Positions 1 to 9,369 of a stretch of DNA of 64,000 nt are shown one piece after another. The notes below the pieces were generated by a model. The model was not told the DNA's origin and ran no database searches. It saw only the letters and a list, made by a program, of their open reading frames with translations. The DNA comes from Pedobacter caeni (lineage in GTDB: Bacteria; Bacteroidota; Bacteroidia; Sphingobacteriales; Sphingobacteriaceae), in NCBI RefSeq assembly GCF_900129215.1, contig NZ_FQUQ01000002.1, forward strand, positions 186,001-250,000, in the 5' to 3' direction. Position 1 is the stretch's first letter. Every line of letters begins with the position of its first letter. The position numbers were made by a program, and so were the translations under genes.

Positions 1-1467
1 GGAAAGTCATTTGGTAAACATACCCTTTATGCTGCTGGTGGGGTCAATATCGCAGATAATTCGACTGATTTCAACCAGTTTACTGCCGAAGGATTTCCCA
101 ACGACAGGCTTGCTGACATCACCTTTGCCAAACAATATGAATTGAATGGAAAGCCCTCCGGTCTGGAAGAGGTGAGCAGGCGGATAGGTTTTTTCTCCAA
201 TGCAAACTATGCTTATATGGAGAAATATCTCCTTGATGCTTCCTTCAGAATGGATGGTTCTTCCCAGTTTGGGGCAAAGAACCGCTTCGGGAAGTTCTGG
301 TCTGTAGGAACTGGCTGGAATGTACATAAAGAGGCATTTATGAGTGACCTTAAGTTTGTCAATAAACTGAAAATCAGGGCTAGTTATGGTTCACAAGGAG
401 GGTTAAACGTCCCTGCATACCAGGCAATGACCACCTATAGTTATTTTACCAATTTAAATTATCGCGTTGGGGTAGGGGCCTTTTTGCTGGCTCTTGGGGA
501 TGAGAATTTAAAATGGCAAAATAAGCTGTCTACGAATATTGGTGCAGATTTGCTCTTGTTCAACGAGCGTCTGGATGTTTCCATGAACTATTATCATGAC
601 CTGACTCAGAATGCCCTGGCAGACATTACTACACCTCCATCGGTAGGATTTGGCAGTTACAAAGCGAACTTTGGAGAGCTGGTAAACAATGGCTTTGAAA
701 TTACGTCCAGATTTGTGATTCTGAAACAAAATTCAGCAAAAGACTTCTACCTGGGCATCAGCGCATCAGGGATTCAGAATAGAAATAAGATCCAGAATGT
801 GGGGGCAATTTTTAAGAAGCTGAATGCAGATCAGGATAAAGGTGATCAGACGACACCAAAAGTCCGTTTGGAAGAAGGTTACTCTGTAAATACCATTTGG
901 GCTGTGCCTTCAAAAGGAATTGACCCAAGTAATGGTAAGGAGGTTTTTGTGAAGAAAGATGGCAGTCTGACCAATATCTGGGATCCTGCAGATAAACAGG
1001 CTATGGGGACTCTGGAACCCGACCTGGAAGGTCGTTTCGGAACATTTGCCGGGTACAAGGGATTTAACCTCAATGTGATTTTCTCCTATAAATTTGGGAA
1101 TCAGATATACAATTCTACATTAATTCAACGTGTAGAAAATGTTGATCCTGCATTTAATACCGATAGAAGGGTATATGAAGAAAGGTGGAAATCTCCGGGT
1201 GACCTCACTTTTTTTAAGGACGTAAAGGATAAATCCATCACTAAAACCTCATCGAGGTTCATTCAGAATGAAAGTGTATTTGCCTTGCAATCGGCTTCCT
1301 TATCTTATGATTTTGAACAAAAATTCCTGAATAAAATAAAGCTGCAGAACCTCCGCTTATCACTTTATATGAATGATATTTTTAGAATATCAACTGTAAA
1401 ACAGGAAAGAGGATTGAATTATCCTTTTGCACGCTCTGTTTCTTTCTCTCTTAGAACCACCCTATAA
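1..1467 (+). CDS. SusC/RagA-type TonB-linked outer membrane transporter, 3' part
   Basis: This is the C-terminal part of a TonB-dependent outer membrane transporter; the reading frame is already open at base 1, so the signal peptide, plug and early barrel lie outside the window. The visible 488 codons show alternating aromatic/polar beta-strand sequence, the SusC-typical stretch with MDGSSQFG and FGKFWSVGTGWNVHKE, and a C-terminus ending in SFSLRTTL, as expected for the last barrel strand. A SusD gene follows 12 bp downstream, which fixes it as the SusC half of a SusCD importer. Substrate cannot be told from this part. An internal ATG at 142 is not the real start. Confidence 0.93.
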   Translation, partial: GKSFGKHTLYAAGGVNIADNSTDFNQFTAEGFPNDRLADITFAKQYELNGKPSGLEEVSRRIGFFSNANYAYMEKYLLDASFRMDGSSQFGAKNRFGKFWSVGTGWNVHKEAFMSDLKFVNKLKIRASYGSQGGLNVPAYQAMTTYSYFTNLNYRVGVGAFLLALGDENLKWQNKLSTNIGADLLLFNERLDVSMNYYHDLTQNALADITTPPSVGFGSYKANFGELVNNGFEITSRFVILKQNSAKDFYLGISASGIQNRNKIQNVGAIFKKLNADQDKGDQTTPKVRLEEGYSVNTIWAVPSKGIDPSNGKEVFVKKDGSLTNIWDPADKQAMGTLEPDLEGRFGTFAGYKGFNLNVIFSYKFGNQIYNSTLIQRVENVDPAFNTDRRVYEERWKSPGDLTFFKDVKDKSITKTSSRFIQNESVFALQSASLSYDFEQKFLNKIKLQNLRLSLYMNDIFRISTVKQERGLNYPFARSVSFSLRTTL

Positions 1468-1479
1468 CCTTCAAAAATT

Positions 1480-2913
1480 ATGAAAGACTTTAAAATACTG
1501 ATCACAGGCATGCTCCTTGTTTTCCTCACAGGAAGCCTGGGGAGCTGTAAAAAATGGCTGGATGTCCGCCCTTCTTCTCAAATCAAAGAAGCAGAATTGT
1601 TTGAGAATGAACTTGGATTTAAAGATGCCCTGTTGGGGGTATATTCTAAGATGTCGGCCCGGGAACTGTATTCAGATAACCTGACCATGGGCTTTCTGGA
1701 TGTACTTGCGCAACGTTATGCGGTTAACAATACGGGCCACAAGTTATATTTTGCACAGCGATATGATTACCTGAATATAAAAATAAGACCAAGGATTGAT
1801 GCGATCTGGAACGAGATGTACAATACAATCGCAAATGTCAATAACATTCTGGGACATATCGAAGAGAAGAAAGGTGTTTTCACCGGAAGTAATTTCGACC
1901 TGATCAAAGGAGAAAGCCTCGCCCTCCGTGCTTTTATGCATTTTGACCTGCTGCGTCTTTTTGCCCCGGCTTATAGCAAAGGAGGAAATCTTGCCGGTAT
2001 ACCCTATGTGAGCAAGTTAAGTACTAGTGCCGCTTCTCTTTCTACCATCGATGAAACAATAGGGTATATCCTTGCTGACCTTAAGGAAGCAGAAGCCTTA
2101 CTGGAAAAAAACGATCCCATTAACGGGGCTCCGGTAAGTGGTGATGATTTGTCTAAATTCAGGACAAACCGGATGAACTATTTTGCCGTAAAGGCCATCT
2201 TAGCTCGCGTTTACCTCTACAAGGGCGATAAAATAAATGCAGCCCTCTGTGCCAGGCAGGTGGTTGATGCTAAAAAACATCCGTTTATTAAAAGTGCAAG
2301 CCTTACCGGAATAAGAAAGGACCGGACCTTCTCTACTGAGCATATTTTCTCCCTGTATATATCTAAATTAAACGAGCCGGTTTCAGAATACTTTAAATTC
2401 CACCTTGCGGGAATTGATGCCACAGAACTTAACCATTCGGAAAGCAATATTAAAACAGTATTTGAGATCTCTGCCGGTGGCTCTACAGATTTTCGATATA
2501 TCTATTTATGGGAGATTGACCAGTCCGTAAAATACCATTCCAAATTCTGGCAGGAATATTCAGAAGCGACTGTGGATGGGGGGATGTATACTAAGCTGAT
2601 GCCCCTGATCAGAATTTCAGAAATGTTCTATATCCTGGCTGAATGTGAGGCAAATCCGGTTACTGCTATTGGCTACCTGAACGAAATCCGTCTGCATCGG
2701 GGAGTCGCAGCCCTGGCAACTACTTTGAGTTTAGATGGCGTAAAAGAAGAAATCATGAAAGAGTATAAAAAGGAATTTTTTAGTGAAGGACAACTCTTTT
2801 ACTACTATAAAAGATTTAGCTATCCAAAAGTTCCCGGCTCTACAGTTGTAGCCAATGATAAAGTCTATGTTTTACCTGTTCCTGATAATGAATATGAGTT
2901 TAGAAATAAATAA
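1480..2913 (+). CDS. SusD/RagB-family nutrient-binding lipoprotein
   Basis: SusD-like surface lipoprotein that caps the SusC channel encoded just upstream. It has a lipoprotein signal with the lipobox Cys at residue 23 (GSLGSCKKW), followed by the usual SusD opening KWLDVRPSSQI, a RagB/SusD N-terminal region with TPR-like helices (KGESLALRAFMHFDLLRLFAPAY, a hallmark of the family) and a C-terminal part with a family-like ILAECEA segment. Length of 477 residues is normal for the family. It lies 12 bp after the SusC gene and 4 bp before the next lipoprotein gene, so all are probably one transcript. Substrate unknown. Confidence 0.95.
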   Translation: MKDFKILITGMLLVFLTGSLGSCKKWLDVRPSSQIKEAELFENELGFKDALLGVYSKMSARELYSDNLTMGFLDVLAQRYAVNNTGHKLYFAQRYDYLNIKIRPRIDAIWNEMYNTIANVNNILGHIEEKKGVFTGSNFDLIKGESLALRAFMHFDLLRLFAPAYSKGGNLAGIPYVSKLSTSAASLSTIDETIGYILADLKEAEALLEKNDPINGAPVSGDDLSKFRTNRMNYFAVKAILARVYLYKGDKINAALCARQVVDAKKHPFIKSASLTGIRKDRTFSTEHIFSLYISKLNEPVSEYFKFHLAGIDATELNHSESNIKTVFEISAGGSTDFRYIYLWEIDQSVKYHSKFWQEYSEATVDGGMYTKLMPLIRISEMFYILAECEANPVTAIGYLNEIRLHRGVAALATTLSLDGVKEEIMKEYKKEFFSEGQLFYYYKRFSYPKVPGSTVVANDKVYVLPVPDNEYEFRNK

Positions 2914-2917
2914 AACG

Positions 2918-3625
2918 ATGAAAATCACAGCCGCAATGTGTCTGGCTATTGGAGCAATGATGCTCAGTTCCTGTGTGAAAGATAAACTCATTATGTATAA
3001 AGATGAGGCACATCTTTATATCGAAAAAGTAGCATCTGATGTGAGTAAAGACAGTACTTCTTATTCTTTCGCTGTTAAAAAAGCTGAGATTCTGCAGGAT
3101 ACGGTTTATGTAAAGGTACGTATCATGGGGAAGGCTGCAAATTCTCCCCGGGAGATCATCCTGGAGCCGTCCGGAAAAAGTACAGCCATTGCCGGGCAGC
3201 ATTATAAGTTACTTCCTTATGTGATGCCTGCCGATTCTTTCAAAATGAGTCTGCCGGTAGTGGTATTGCGCAGTCCGGATCTGGAAAAAAAAGAAGTGTT
3301 TCTGGAATTAAATGTGGTGGCTTCAAAGGATTTTATGCCGGGCATCACCAAACAACTGGGCTACAAAATTAAGATCAATGATTTCTTTTCTAAACCCGAC
3401 AACTGGGATCAGCGGCTTGCGGTCTTTTTTGGGGTTTTTAGTGAAGTGAAATTTGCTTTTATTTTTAAAACCCTGGGCATGTCGACCTTTGCTTATCCTG
3501 AACAGGTTCCCTATAGTCAGATGACTTATCTGAAAATAAAGTTGAAAAATGCGCTTGCTGAAGATGAGAAAATTAACGGTTTGATGATGGATGAATTTGG
3601 AAACAGGGTAACCTTTCCCAATTAG
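2918..3625 (+). CDS. DUF4843-type lipoprotein
   Basis: Secreted lipoprotein of 235 residues with lipobox Cys at residue 19 (MLSSCVKDK). The body (IEKVASDVSKDSTSYSFAV early, then a stretch ending in a KLGYKIKINDF-like segment and DNWDQRLAVFFG) fits the DUF4843 family that commonly follows SusCD pairs in Bacteroidota. I place the start at the ATG at 2918 because it gives a clean lipoprotein signal directly after the SusD stop; an upstream in-frame ATG at 2855 would overlap SusD by 59 bp and add a non-signal extension. Function is unknown; position suggests a surface accessory of the SusCD importer. Confidence 0.8.
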   Translation: MKITAAMCLAIGAMMLSSCVKDKLIMYKDEAHLYIEKVASDVSKDSTSYSFAVKKAEILQDTVYVKVRIMGKAANSPREIILEPSGKSTAIAGQHYKLLPYVMPADSFKMSLPVVVLRSPDLEKKEVFLELNVVASKDFMPGITKQLGYKIKINDFFSKPDNWDQRLAVFFGVFSEVKFAFIFKTLGMSTFAYPEQVPYSQMTYLKIKLKNALAEDEKINGLMMDEFGNRVTFPN

Positions 3626-3639
3626 AATGGTTTAAAATT

Positions 3640-5046
3640 ATGAAGATGATGAAAAAATATACCGCCTATATGCATTTCCTTTTTGCGGTCTTGCTGATGC
3701 TGAGCAGTTGTGCAAAAGACCATGGGAATTATGAGTACACCAAACTAAACGACGTAAAAATAGATTCCATTTCCGATTTCAGCCTGATGAAATTCGATTC
3801 TCTAAAGATTTCACCGGAGGTCAATCAATCCGAAAGTGGTCACATATTAAGCTATGAATGGAAAATTTATTCCCCCAAGACCGGGAAAACAAAAACCCTG
3901 TCCAAAGAAAAGAACCTTGCAGTGGTGATCACCGAAGAGCCAATTACAGATGCTTATGAACTGCTGTTCAAGGTTACAGATCAGACTACAGGAATCAGTG
4001 AATTCAAATCTTTTAACTTAAAGGTGATTACGCCATATTCTGAAGGATGGATGGTGTTGAACCGCAAAGGGAACGATGTCGATATAGACATGGTTAATCC
4101 AGCAGGGAAAGTATTCTCTGATGTTTATAAACTGAGTAATGGAAACGCAATCCCGGATGGAGCAAACAGGGTTTATACCTATTACGGACAACAGGAACAG
4201 AAGGTCTTTGTGCAAACTGCATCGGATCTCCTCCAATTGAAAGGAAACGATTTTATACAAATTCAAAACTATAATTCTTTGTTCTATGAGCAACCTTCCC
4301 CAGGTAAACCAGAGTTGTATTTTCTAAAAAATGGGGGAGATAGGGAGTTTATCATTAATGATGGATTATTGTATGTGATGGCCACAAATGTACCTCCTCC
4401 TACACGTTTTGGAGCCAGGATTCCTGGTGATTACAAGGCCGCTAACTTCATGGCTGTGGGTTCTAAATATCCGGGGATTATTTATGATGAAAAAAATGGG
4501 GGATTTCTGTCCCTTCCGGCAAATAAGTCTGAATTGACTGCTTTTCCACTTGTGGAAGGCGCTGCTTTTGATATGAACAAGATCAACAAGACCTTGGTTT
4601 TTATGCAGCCTGCACCAGTACTGGATCACTTCTATGCGTTATTTAAGGACCCCAGAAACCAGAGTTTTCACTTTTATACCATCAATTCTAATGGGACCAA
4701 TCCGGCTGTAAAGTATCAGCCTATGGCAAATGTTCCTGATATCGGCCGTGCCAGCACTTTTACGATCGCTTCTACCTTACCGCTGATCTATTATGCGGTT
4801 GATCAAAAGATCTATGTGTATGATGTAGAAATGAACGCTGCACGTAAGGTTTATGAGATTCCGGATGCTGCTGCGCATATTGTAGCCCTTAGAATGCTTA
4901 AAGGCGCACTCGTGGCAGGTGTTAATGAAGGAGCAGAAGGAGCACTTTATTACTTTGACCTCGCGCCAACAGGTAATGTATCTTCCAATACAAAAAAGAT
5001 CAGCGGTTTAGGGAACATCATTGATATGGTTTATAAACCGCAATAA
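3640..5046 (+). CDS. PKD-like family surface lipoprotein
   Basis: A 468-residue lipoprotein with lipobox Cys at residue 24 (LMLSSCAKD). The N-terminal part, with DHGNYEYTKLNDVKI and two short beta-sandwich-like segments before residue 130, matches the PKD-like family found in SusCD loci; the rest has repeating aromatic-rich beta motifs (for example YYAVDQKIYVYD) that suggest a propeller-like or beta-rich body, which is an inference. It starts 14 bp after the DUF4843 gene and ends 1 bp before the TlpA-like gene. ATG at 3640 is used; a second in-frame ATG at 3649 would also work. Probably a substrate-binding or scaffold partner of the importer. Confidence 0.75.
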   Translation: MKMMKKYTAYMHFLFAVLLMLSSCAKDHGNYEYTKLNDVKIDSISDFSLMKFDSLKISPEVNQSESGHILSYEWKIYSPKTGKTKTLSKEKNLAVVITEEPITDAYELLFKVTDQTTGISEFKSFNLKVITPYSEGWMVLNRKGNDVDIDMVNPAGKVFSDVYKLSNGNAIPDGANRVYTYYGQQEQKVFVQTASDLLQLKGNDFIQIQNYNSLFYEQPSPGKPELYFLKNGGDREFIINDGLLYVMATNVPPPTRFGARIPGDYKAANFMAVGSKYPGIIYDEKNGGFLSLPANKSELTAFPLVEGAAFDMNKINKTLVFMQPAPVLDHFYALFKDPRNQSFHFYTINSNGTNPAVKYQPMANVPDIGRASTFTIASTLPLIYYAVDQKIYVYDVEMNAARKVYEIPDAAAHIVALRMLKGALVAGVNEGAEGALYYFDLAPTGNVSSNTKKISGLGNIIDMVYKPQ

Positions 5047-5047
5047 T

Positions 5048-6226
5048 ATGAAGCACATTCAGCTTGGACTTATCTTTTTGTTAATTGCTTTGCAATCCTT
5101 TGCACAGCAAGACAGCATCGTAATCAGCGGAACATTAAAAGGAGAGGGCAGCCACAGGCTGGCCCTCTCTTTCCAATCCGAAAAGAAGGAAAATTATAGT
5201 CAGGATCTCATTGGAGGGAAATTCAGTTTTAAAATAAAACGTCAGGCGGAGCCAGTGCTTGCCTGGCTACAATTAAACGCTTTGGCAAATGGGCAGTCTG
5301 GCACAAATGAGCAGTCTGCTGGTCAATCTTCCAAAATCGTATCCGGAACTGATCTTTTTATCTTCAAATCTGATCTTCAGATTTCTGGAGCTATCAATGA
5401 ATTTGAAGGGATCAGCATTCAAGGCGATGTAGAAAATGAAGGGTTTATGATCTTTAGGAGTACTGCCCAGCCACTGATCACAGAAGACCTTAACTTAAGA
5501 AAGCAGATGATGTCTTTGCCTAAATCAGATAGTTTATTGCTGAAAGCTCTGATCAATAAAGGACAGGCCGTTTCTATGAAAATTATCGCTAAACAGAAAA
5601 CTTTTATTGCTACTTATCCGGATGCATTATTGAGTTGGTACCTGTTGGGACGAATGCCTAATTTTTATACTGCTGATCAGTACATCGCCTGTGCTTCTTT
5701 ATTATCTGCCAAATACCGGAACACCGGTATTGCAAAAAAGGTGACCAACAAAGTCGCGTCGTTGAAGTCAACAGCTGCGGGAACAATGGCTTTAAATTTT
5801 AAGGGGACAGACCAAAATGGACAAGCCTTTGAACTCGCCGCTAAAAGAGGCAAATTGATTTTGCTGGATTTTTGGGGAAGCTGGTGTATTCCTTGCAGGG
5901 CAGGGAACCCGCACCTGAAAATGCTAAGTGCCAAGTACAAAAATATGGACTTTGAAATTGTTGGCATTAGCAATGAACATCCTAAAACAAAAGAAGAACG
6001 AAGAGCCGCATCAGTTGGAGCAATGTGGAAAGATGGTATAGACTGGATCAATTTGTTAAATAAAGATGATACGGATATCGATGTCATCAAAGCGTATAAC
6101 ATTACCGGATTTCCCACCAAAATTCTATTGGATAAAAATGGTAAGGTAGTTTTACGCCTCACTGCCAATGCGACCAACGATCTTGACCTGGCGCTGGAAA
6201 GGTATAGTAAGATGGGACATTTTTAA
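5048..6226 (+). CDS. TlpA-like thioredoxin-fold disulfide reductase
   Basis: Secreted 392-residue redox protein. It has a cleavable signal peptide ending near LQSFAQQ, a DUF4369-like N-terminal domain (about residues 22-150) and a C-terminal thioredoxin-fold domain from about residue 245 with the active site WGSWCIPC (Cys280 and Cys283) and the cis-Pro region TGFPTKIL. This architecture is common in Bacteroidota periplasmic TlpA/ResA-like proteins. The ATG at 5048 is chosen: an in-frame ATG at 5021 overlaps the previous gene and adds residues that spoil the signal peptide. Last gene of the SusCD operon; perhaps it keeps thiols of a locus partner or cargo reduced, which is inference. Confidence 0.85.
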   Translation: MKHIQLGLIFLLIALQSFAQQDSIVISGTLKGEGSHRLALSFQSEKKENYSQDLIGGKFSFKIKRQAEPVLAWLQLNALANGQSGTNEQSAGQSSKIVSGTDLFIFKSDLQISGAINEFEGISIQGDVENEGFMIFRSTAQPLITEDLNLRKQMMSLPKSDSLLLKALINKGQAVSMKIIAKQKTFIATYPDALLSWYLLGRMPNFYTADQYIACASLLSAKYRNTGIAKKVTNKVASLKSTAAGTMALNFKGTDQNGQAFELAAKRGKLILLDFWGSWCIPCRAGNPHLKMLSAKYKNMDFEIVGISNEHPKTKEERRAASVGAMWKDGIDWINLLNKDDTDIDVIKAYNITGFPTKILLDKNGKVVLRLTANATNDLDLALERYSKMGHF

Positions 6227-6268
6227 TTCCCTTGAGCTTCAGCTGTATTAAATATTTATCTTTACAGG

Positions 6269-7261
6269 GTGAAGGAACAAATCATCAGCGTTAAAAACAT
6301 CAGCAAACAATATCAGCAGGAACAGGCTTCAGGTGTTCAAAATATCAGTTTTGATATTCATAAAGGAGAGATCATTGCCATTATTGGTGAAAGCGGAAGC
6401 GGGAAATCGACCCTGTTGAAATGTATTTATGGCTTGCTGAGCGTTGATGAGGGGGAGGTTACTTTTAAAGGAGAACGAATCCTTGGGCCAAATGAACAAT
6501 TGATTCCAGGTCATAAGGAGATGAAAATGGTGACTCAGGATTTCTCCCTGAACATCTATGCGAAAGTATATGATAATATTGCTTCCATGCTGGCCAATAC
6601 CGATGTGCATTATAAGCATGAGAAAACAACGGAGATGATGCTTCATTTGCATATTGACCACCTGAAAGATAAAAAGATTACACAGCTGAGCGGTGGAGAG
6701 CAACAAAGGGTGGCCATTGCAAAAGCATTGGTCAGTGATACTTCTGTATTGTTGCTGGATGAACCTTTTAGTCAGGTTGACGCGTTGTTGAAGAACCAAT
6801 TGAGAGCGGATATTAAGCGTATTGCTGCGGAAACCGGAGTAACAGTAATTATGGTTTCTCATGATCCCGCAGATGGATTGTTTTTAGCAGATGAGTTGTT
6901 GATCCTGAAGGACGGACATCTGATGCAACAAGGGAAACCTGCGGAAATTTATAACCATCCAAATCATATTTATACGGCGAGAATGCTTGGGAATGCAGTG
7001 GTATTGAATACGGAGGAGGCAAAAAAGCTTGGCCTGGAAATTAAAGAAGGGAATGCGGTGTTTTATCCGGAATGGGTGGAATTGAGCAATTCCTGGACCA
7101 GCAGGCGTTTTGAAGTAAAGGATGTGTATTATAAAGGTTTTTATGAAGAACTGTTGCTGGAAAGAAATGGAGTAACGATCAGGGCGATTCAGCTGAACAG
7201 GGGAGAGCATAAAAAAAACGACCACGTTCAAGCGAACATTGGTCGTTTTTTAAAGTTTTAA
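6269..7261 (+). CDS. ABC transporter ATP-binding protein with TOBE-like C-terminus
   Basis: A 330-residue ABC ATPase. It shows Walker A GESGSGKST (about residues 38-46), the signature LSGGEQQRVAIAKAL, Walker B VLLLDEPFSQVD and the switch His in VSHDP, so it should be catalytically competent. The last 90 residues look like the small barrel seen after PotA/MalK-type cassettes. The start is GTG at 6269; no ATG fits better. No permease or binding protein gene is adjacent, so the transported substrate is unknown. The 3' end of the coding region contains a strong inverted repeat that can act as the terminator. Confidence 0.88.
   Translation: MKEQIISVKNISKQYQQEQASGVQNISFDIHKGEIIAIIGESGSGKSTLLKCIYGLLSVDEGEVTFKGERILGPNEQLIPGHKEMKMVTQDFSLNIYAKVYDNIASMLANTDVHYKHEKTTEMMLHLHIDHLKDKKITQLSGGEQQRVAIAKALVSDTSVLLLDEPFSQVDALLKNQLRADIKRIAAETGVTVIMVSHDPADGLFLADELLILKDGHLMQQGKPAEIYNHPNHIYTARMLGNAVVLNTEEAKKLGLEIKEGNAVFYPEWVELSNSWTSRRFEVKDVYYKGFYEELLLERNGVTIRAIQLNRGEHKKNDHVQANIGRFLKF
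7213..7251. terminator. Bidirectional terminator hairpin inside the end of the ABC ATPase gene
   Basis: A 12-bp perfect stem (7213-7224 with 7240-7251) is flanked by A-runs and T-runs on both sides, so it can end transcription from either strand. It lies fully inside the last 16 codons of the plus-strand gene, which converges on the lipoprotein gene ending at 7281. Confidence 0.75.
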
Positions 7262-7280
7262 TCGGCTTTTATACCTTACC

Positions 7281-7694
7281 TTATCTCATTGAAGGGATTA
7301 GAATAACTTTAACCTTAATTGGCACAGTTGGTTGTTTCGGATCTTCATTTACGAAATTTGCCCTTTGAAGATCAAAAGAAAGTCCACCATCAAAATGCTC
7401 ATAACTATAGCTTGCACCTTCAAAAGTGTAAGGCAATTGAATAAAACTTGTATTCTTAACAGGGTGATCGAAGTAAACTAAAATTCCTTCCTCGTCTACA
7501 TTAAGTTGGTCTATTGCAGGAATTGAATACTCAGCAAAGAAAGCAGACTTATCTGTGGTTGCTTTCCAATCGCCAGGTTGAATCGTAAAAATAATTGTTT
7601 TGTTAGGAACATTCTCCTGTATAACGTTATCCTTTTTGCAGGATGCCAGGCCCAGCGTGGCAGTTGCGATGAGTAGTAATAAGATTCTTTTCAT
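7281..7694 (-). CDS. Small lipoprotein, unknown function
   Basis: A 137-residue lipoprotein with lipobox Cys at residue 19 (LGLASCKKD). The mature part is beta-rich, with ILVYFDHP and a C-terminus PIKVKVILIPS, which recalls small Bacteroidota lipoproteins of unknown role. I do not recognise a family. It stands alone and converges with the ABC ATPase gene with only 19 bp between the stop codons. Confidence 0.75.
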   Translation of the reverse strand: MKRILLLLIATATLGLASCKKDNVIQENVPNKTIIFTIQPGDWKATTDKSAFFAEYSIPAIDQLNVDEEGILVYFDHPVKNTSFIQLPYTFEGASYSYEHFDGGLSFDLQRANFVNEDPKQPTVPIKVKVILIPSMR

Positions 7695-8020
7695 ATGATT
7701 TGTGTGTTTGATGTTCTTACAGCAAATCTGTTGCCATAAAAATACAATTTTGTATTTATTTATGCTGTAATTAAAATGTTATACAGAACTATATTGCGAT
7801 CAATAGGTTTGTTGCCAATTTATCGCCTGATAGTTTGGTTTTTGATCCAGAAATACCTCGCCCCACAATGTACTGGGCAAGATTAAAAGGCTTCTTAGAA
7901 AACATCTGATTGGTTCTTTATTACAGTCAATGCAAAGGAATTCCCTGCTGGGATAGATACTCAAATCTTCCAGTATATTAAAACCTAAACAAATCAATCA
8001 AAGTGCTCTTTGCTAAAGAG
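7695..8020. other. Intergenic region without a supported gene
   Basis: 326 bp between two minus-strand genes. A 65-codon minus-strand frame (7800-7997) is open, but it has no signal, domain or similarity I can recognise. The AT-rich part next to 7694 probably holds the promoter of the small lipoprotein. Confidence 0.5.
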
Positions 8021-9064
8021 CTAGTTCAACAGATCCCATTCCGATTTTAAAATGGCAAATTGATATTCATTGATCCATTTGCCATCTACAAACCGATTTT
8101 CAATAAAATGACCTTCCTTTTTTAAACCAAGCTCTTCTAATAAACCGATCATTTGCTCATGGTCTGCGTTTATCTTCAGGACAACACGGTTGATCTTAGC
8201 TTTTTTAAATAAAAGAAACAGTGTTGAAGACAGGGATTCTTTTATATCCACTTGTTCGCCAAGAGAGGAGTTGATGTTTAGTTCTGCAATGCGGCCATCA
8301 TATTGACTGAGTTTTAGCTCGCAGTCTCCACTTACTTTTTGGCTAAGCTCGTCCTGCAGCAAATGAACAAATTCAGGGATATCTTTAATTTCTGACGTAT
8401 TATCGCCTGCAGTTTCTGTTTTGCGATCTAAGTTTAGAGAGCCCACGTGTACGCTATTGGAGACTTCTCTGCCATCCTGTCTGGCAAAAGAGATATAGGC
8501 TTCCATACGTGCATTTACATGTGAAGGATCGATAGAAAGTACATCTTTACCCTCAACTCTTTTTGCCCCGATTAATTGGTAAGAGGTCTCTTTTAAATCA
8601 GGAAAATAGATCACCAGCATGGCCCGATCATTATGATACTGGCTCATCGGGATGTCCGATACATCCCAATTAAAGGTGATTTTCTCCTCTGCCTGGCTGA
8701 TAGAAGTATTGACAGCCACAGGAAGAGTCCCCATGCTTAGTAATACTTTGGTATAGTCCAGACTGATGTTTGGATATGTTCCCTGAAGCGCATTCTTTTT
8801 ATTGTAAGAAACGGCTTCATTGTACTCGTTTCTGTCCGTTCCGGCAACCGCAAGGCGAAACCCTATACGGATCGCATGAATTGAAGGCTTGAGGATCTCA
8901 TTGACCACCGTCATCTTCTGGCAATTTGCTTTCCTTGCCGGAGTAAGCGGTTTACTACTTCTGCCTATCATTCTGATGACATGTTTACCTTTTAAGGTAT
9001 AACCTACCAGGTTGCCGACCCTACCATGGAATCCGCCAAATAACCCATTTATTAATGTTCCCAT
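8021..9064 (-). CDS. DUF6266 protein with degenerate GNAT-like C-terminal module
   Basis: A 347-residue cytosolic protein. Residues 1 to about 210 match the DUF6266 pattern: GLFGGFHGRVGNLVGYTLKG at the start, a basic PLTPARKANCQK segment, YPNISLDYTKVLLSMG in the middle, and a closing S-N-S-V element. Such proteins usually end here. This one continues through a linker into a module (about 260-343) whose end, LLEELGLKKEGHF then NEYQFAILKSEW, is the typical C-terminal half of RimJ/RimL-type GNAT acetyltransferases. The acetyl-CoA loop expected just before it (a Q/R-x-x-G-x-G/A element) is not visible, so the module may be non-catalytic. DUF6266 has no known function; the fusion is my reading. 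Confidence 0.75.
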   Translation of the reverse strand: MGTLINGLFGGFHGRVGNLVGYTLKGKHVIRMIGRSSKPLTPARKANCQKMTVVNEILKPSIHAIRIGFRLAVAGTDRNEYNEAVSYNKKNALQGTYPNISLDYTKVLLSMGTLPVAVNTSISQAEEKITFNWDVSDIPMSQYHNDRAMLVIYFPDLKETSYQLIGAKRVEGKDVLSIDPSHVNARMEAYISFARQDGREVSNSVHVGSLNLDRKTETAGDNTSEIKDIPEFVHLLQDELSQKVSGDCELKLSQYDGRIAELNINSSLGEQVDIKESLSSTLFLLFKKAKINRVVLKINADHEQMIGLLEELGLKKEGHFIENRFVDGKWINEYQFAILKSEWDLLN

Positions 9065-9369
9065 TTTTAATTTATTTAAGTAAGTGAATTGATTAAAAAC
9101 AATTTACGAAATGTTTTTCATATCCTATTCATATGTGCTATCCTAAAATAAAGGGTCATTTGATTTCGGAAACATCGTTAAAAGGTCTGACAGACCAATT
9201 ATGAACCTATCAACCTCCTGTTATTGGCTAAATGAAGGTCAATTGGAGGAAAACGGATATGCAACACATTTCAACCGGAAACATTAATGAAAAAGACAAG
9301 TGTCAGTTATTTGACGAGAGCGGGATCCTCTTACATTGATTTGAAAGTTAATCAGCTTTTTTATAACGC
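9065..9369. other. Intergenic region with three overlapping tiny ORFs
   Basis: 305 bp between two minus-strand genes. On the plus strand there are two 28-codon frames, 9201-9287 and 9287-9373, joined by a TAATG overlap, and a 26-codon frame at 9259-9339 preceded by GGAGG. A short palindrome, GGTCTGACAGACC, lies at 9184-9196. None of the peptides resembles a family I know, and they may be chance or remnants of a decayed gene. Confidence 0.3.

Noticed and set aside
5677..6177. 166-codon minus-strand ORF
   Set aside because: Antisense to the thioredoxin domain of the TlpA-like gene, with no recognisable features.
7800..7997. 65-codon minus-strand ORF
   Set aside because: No signal, family or context; likely chance.
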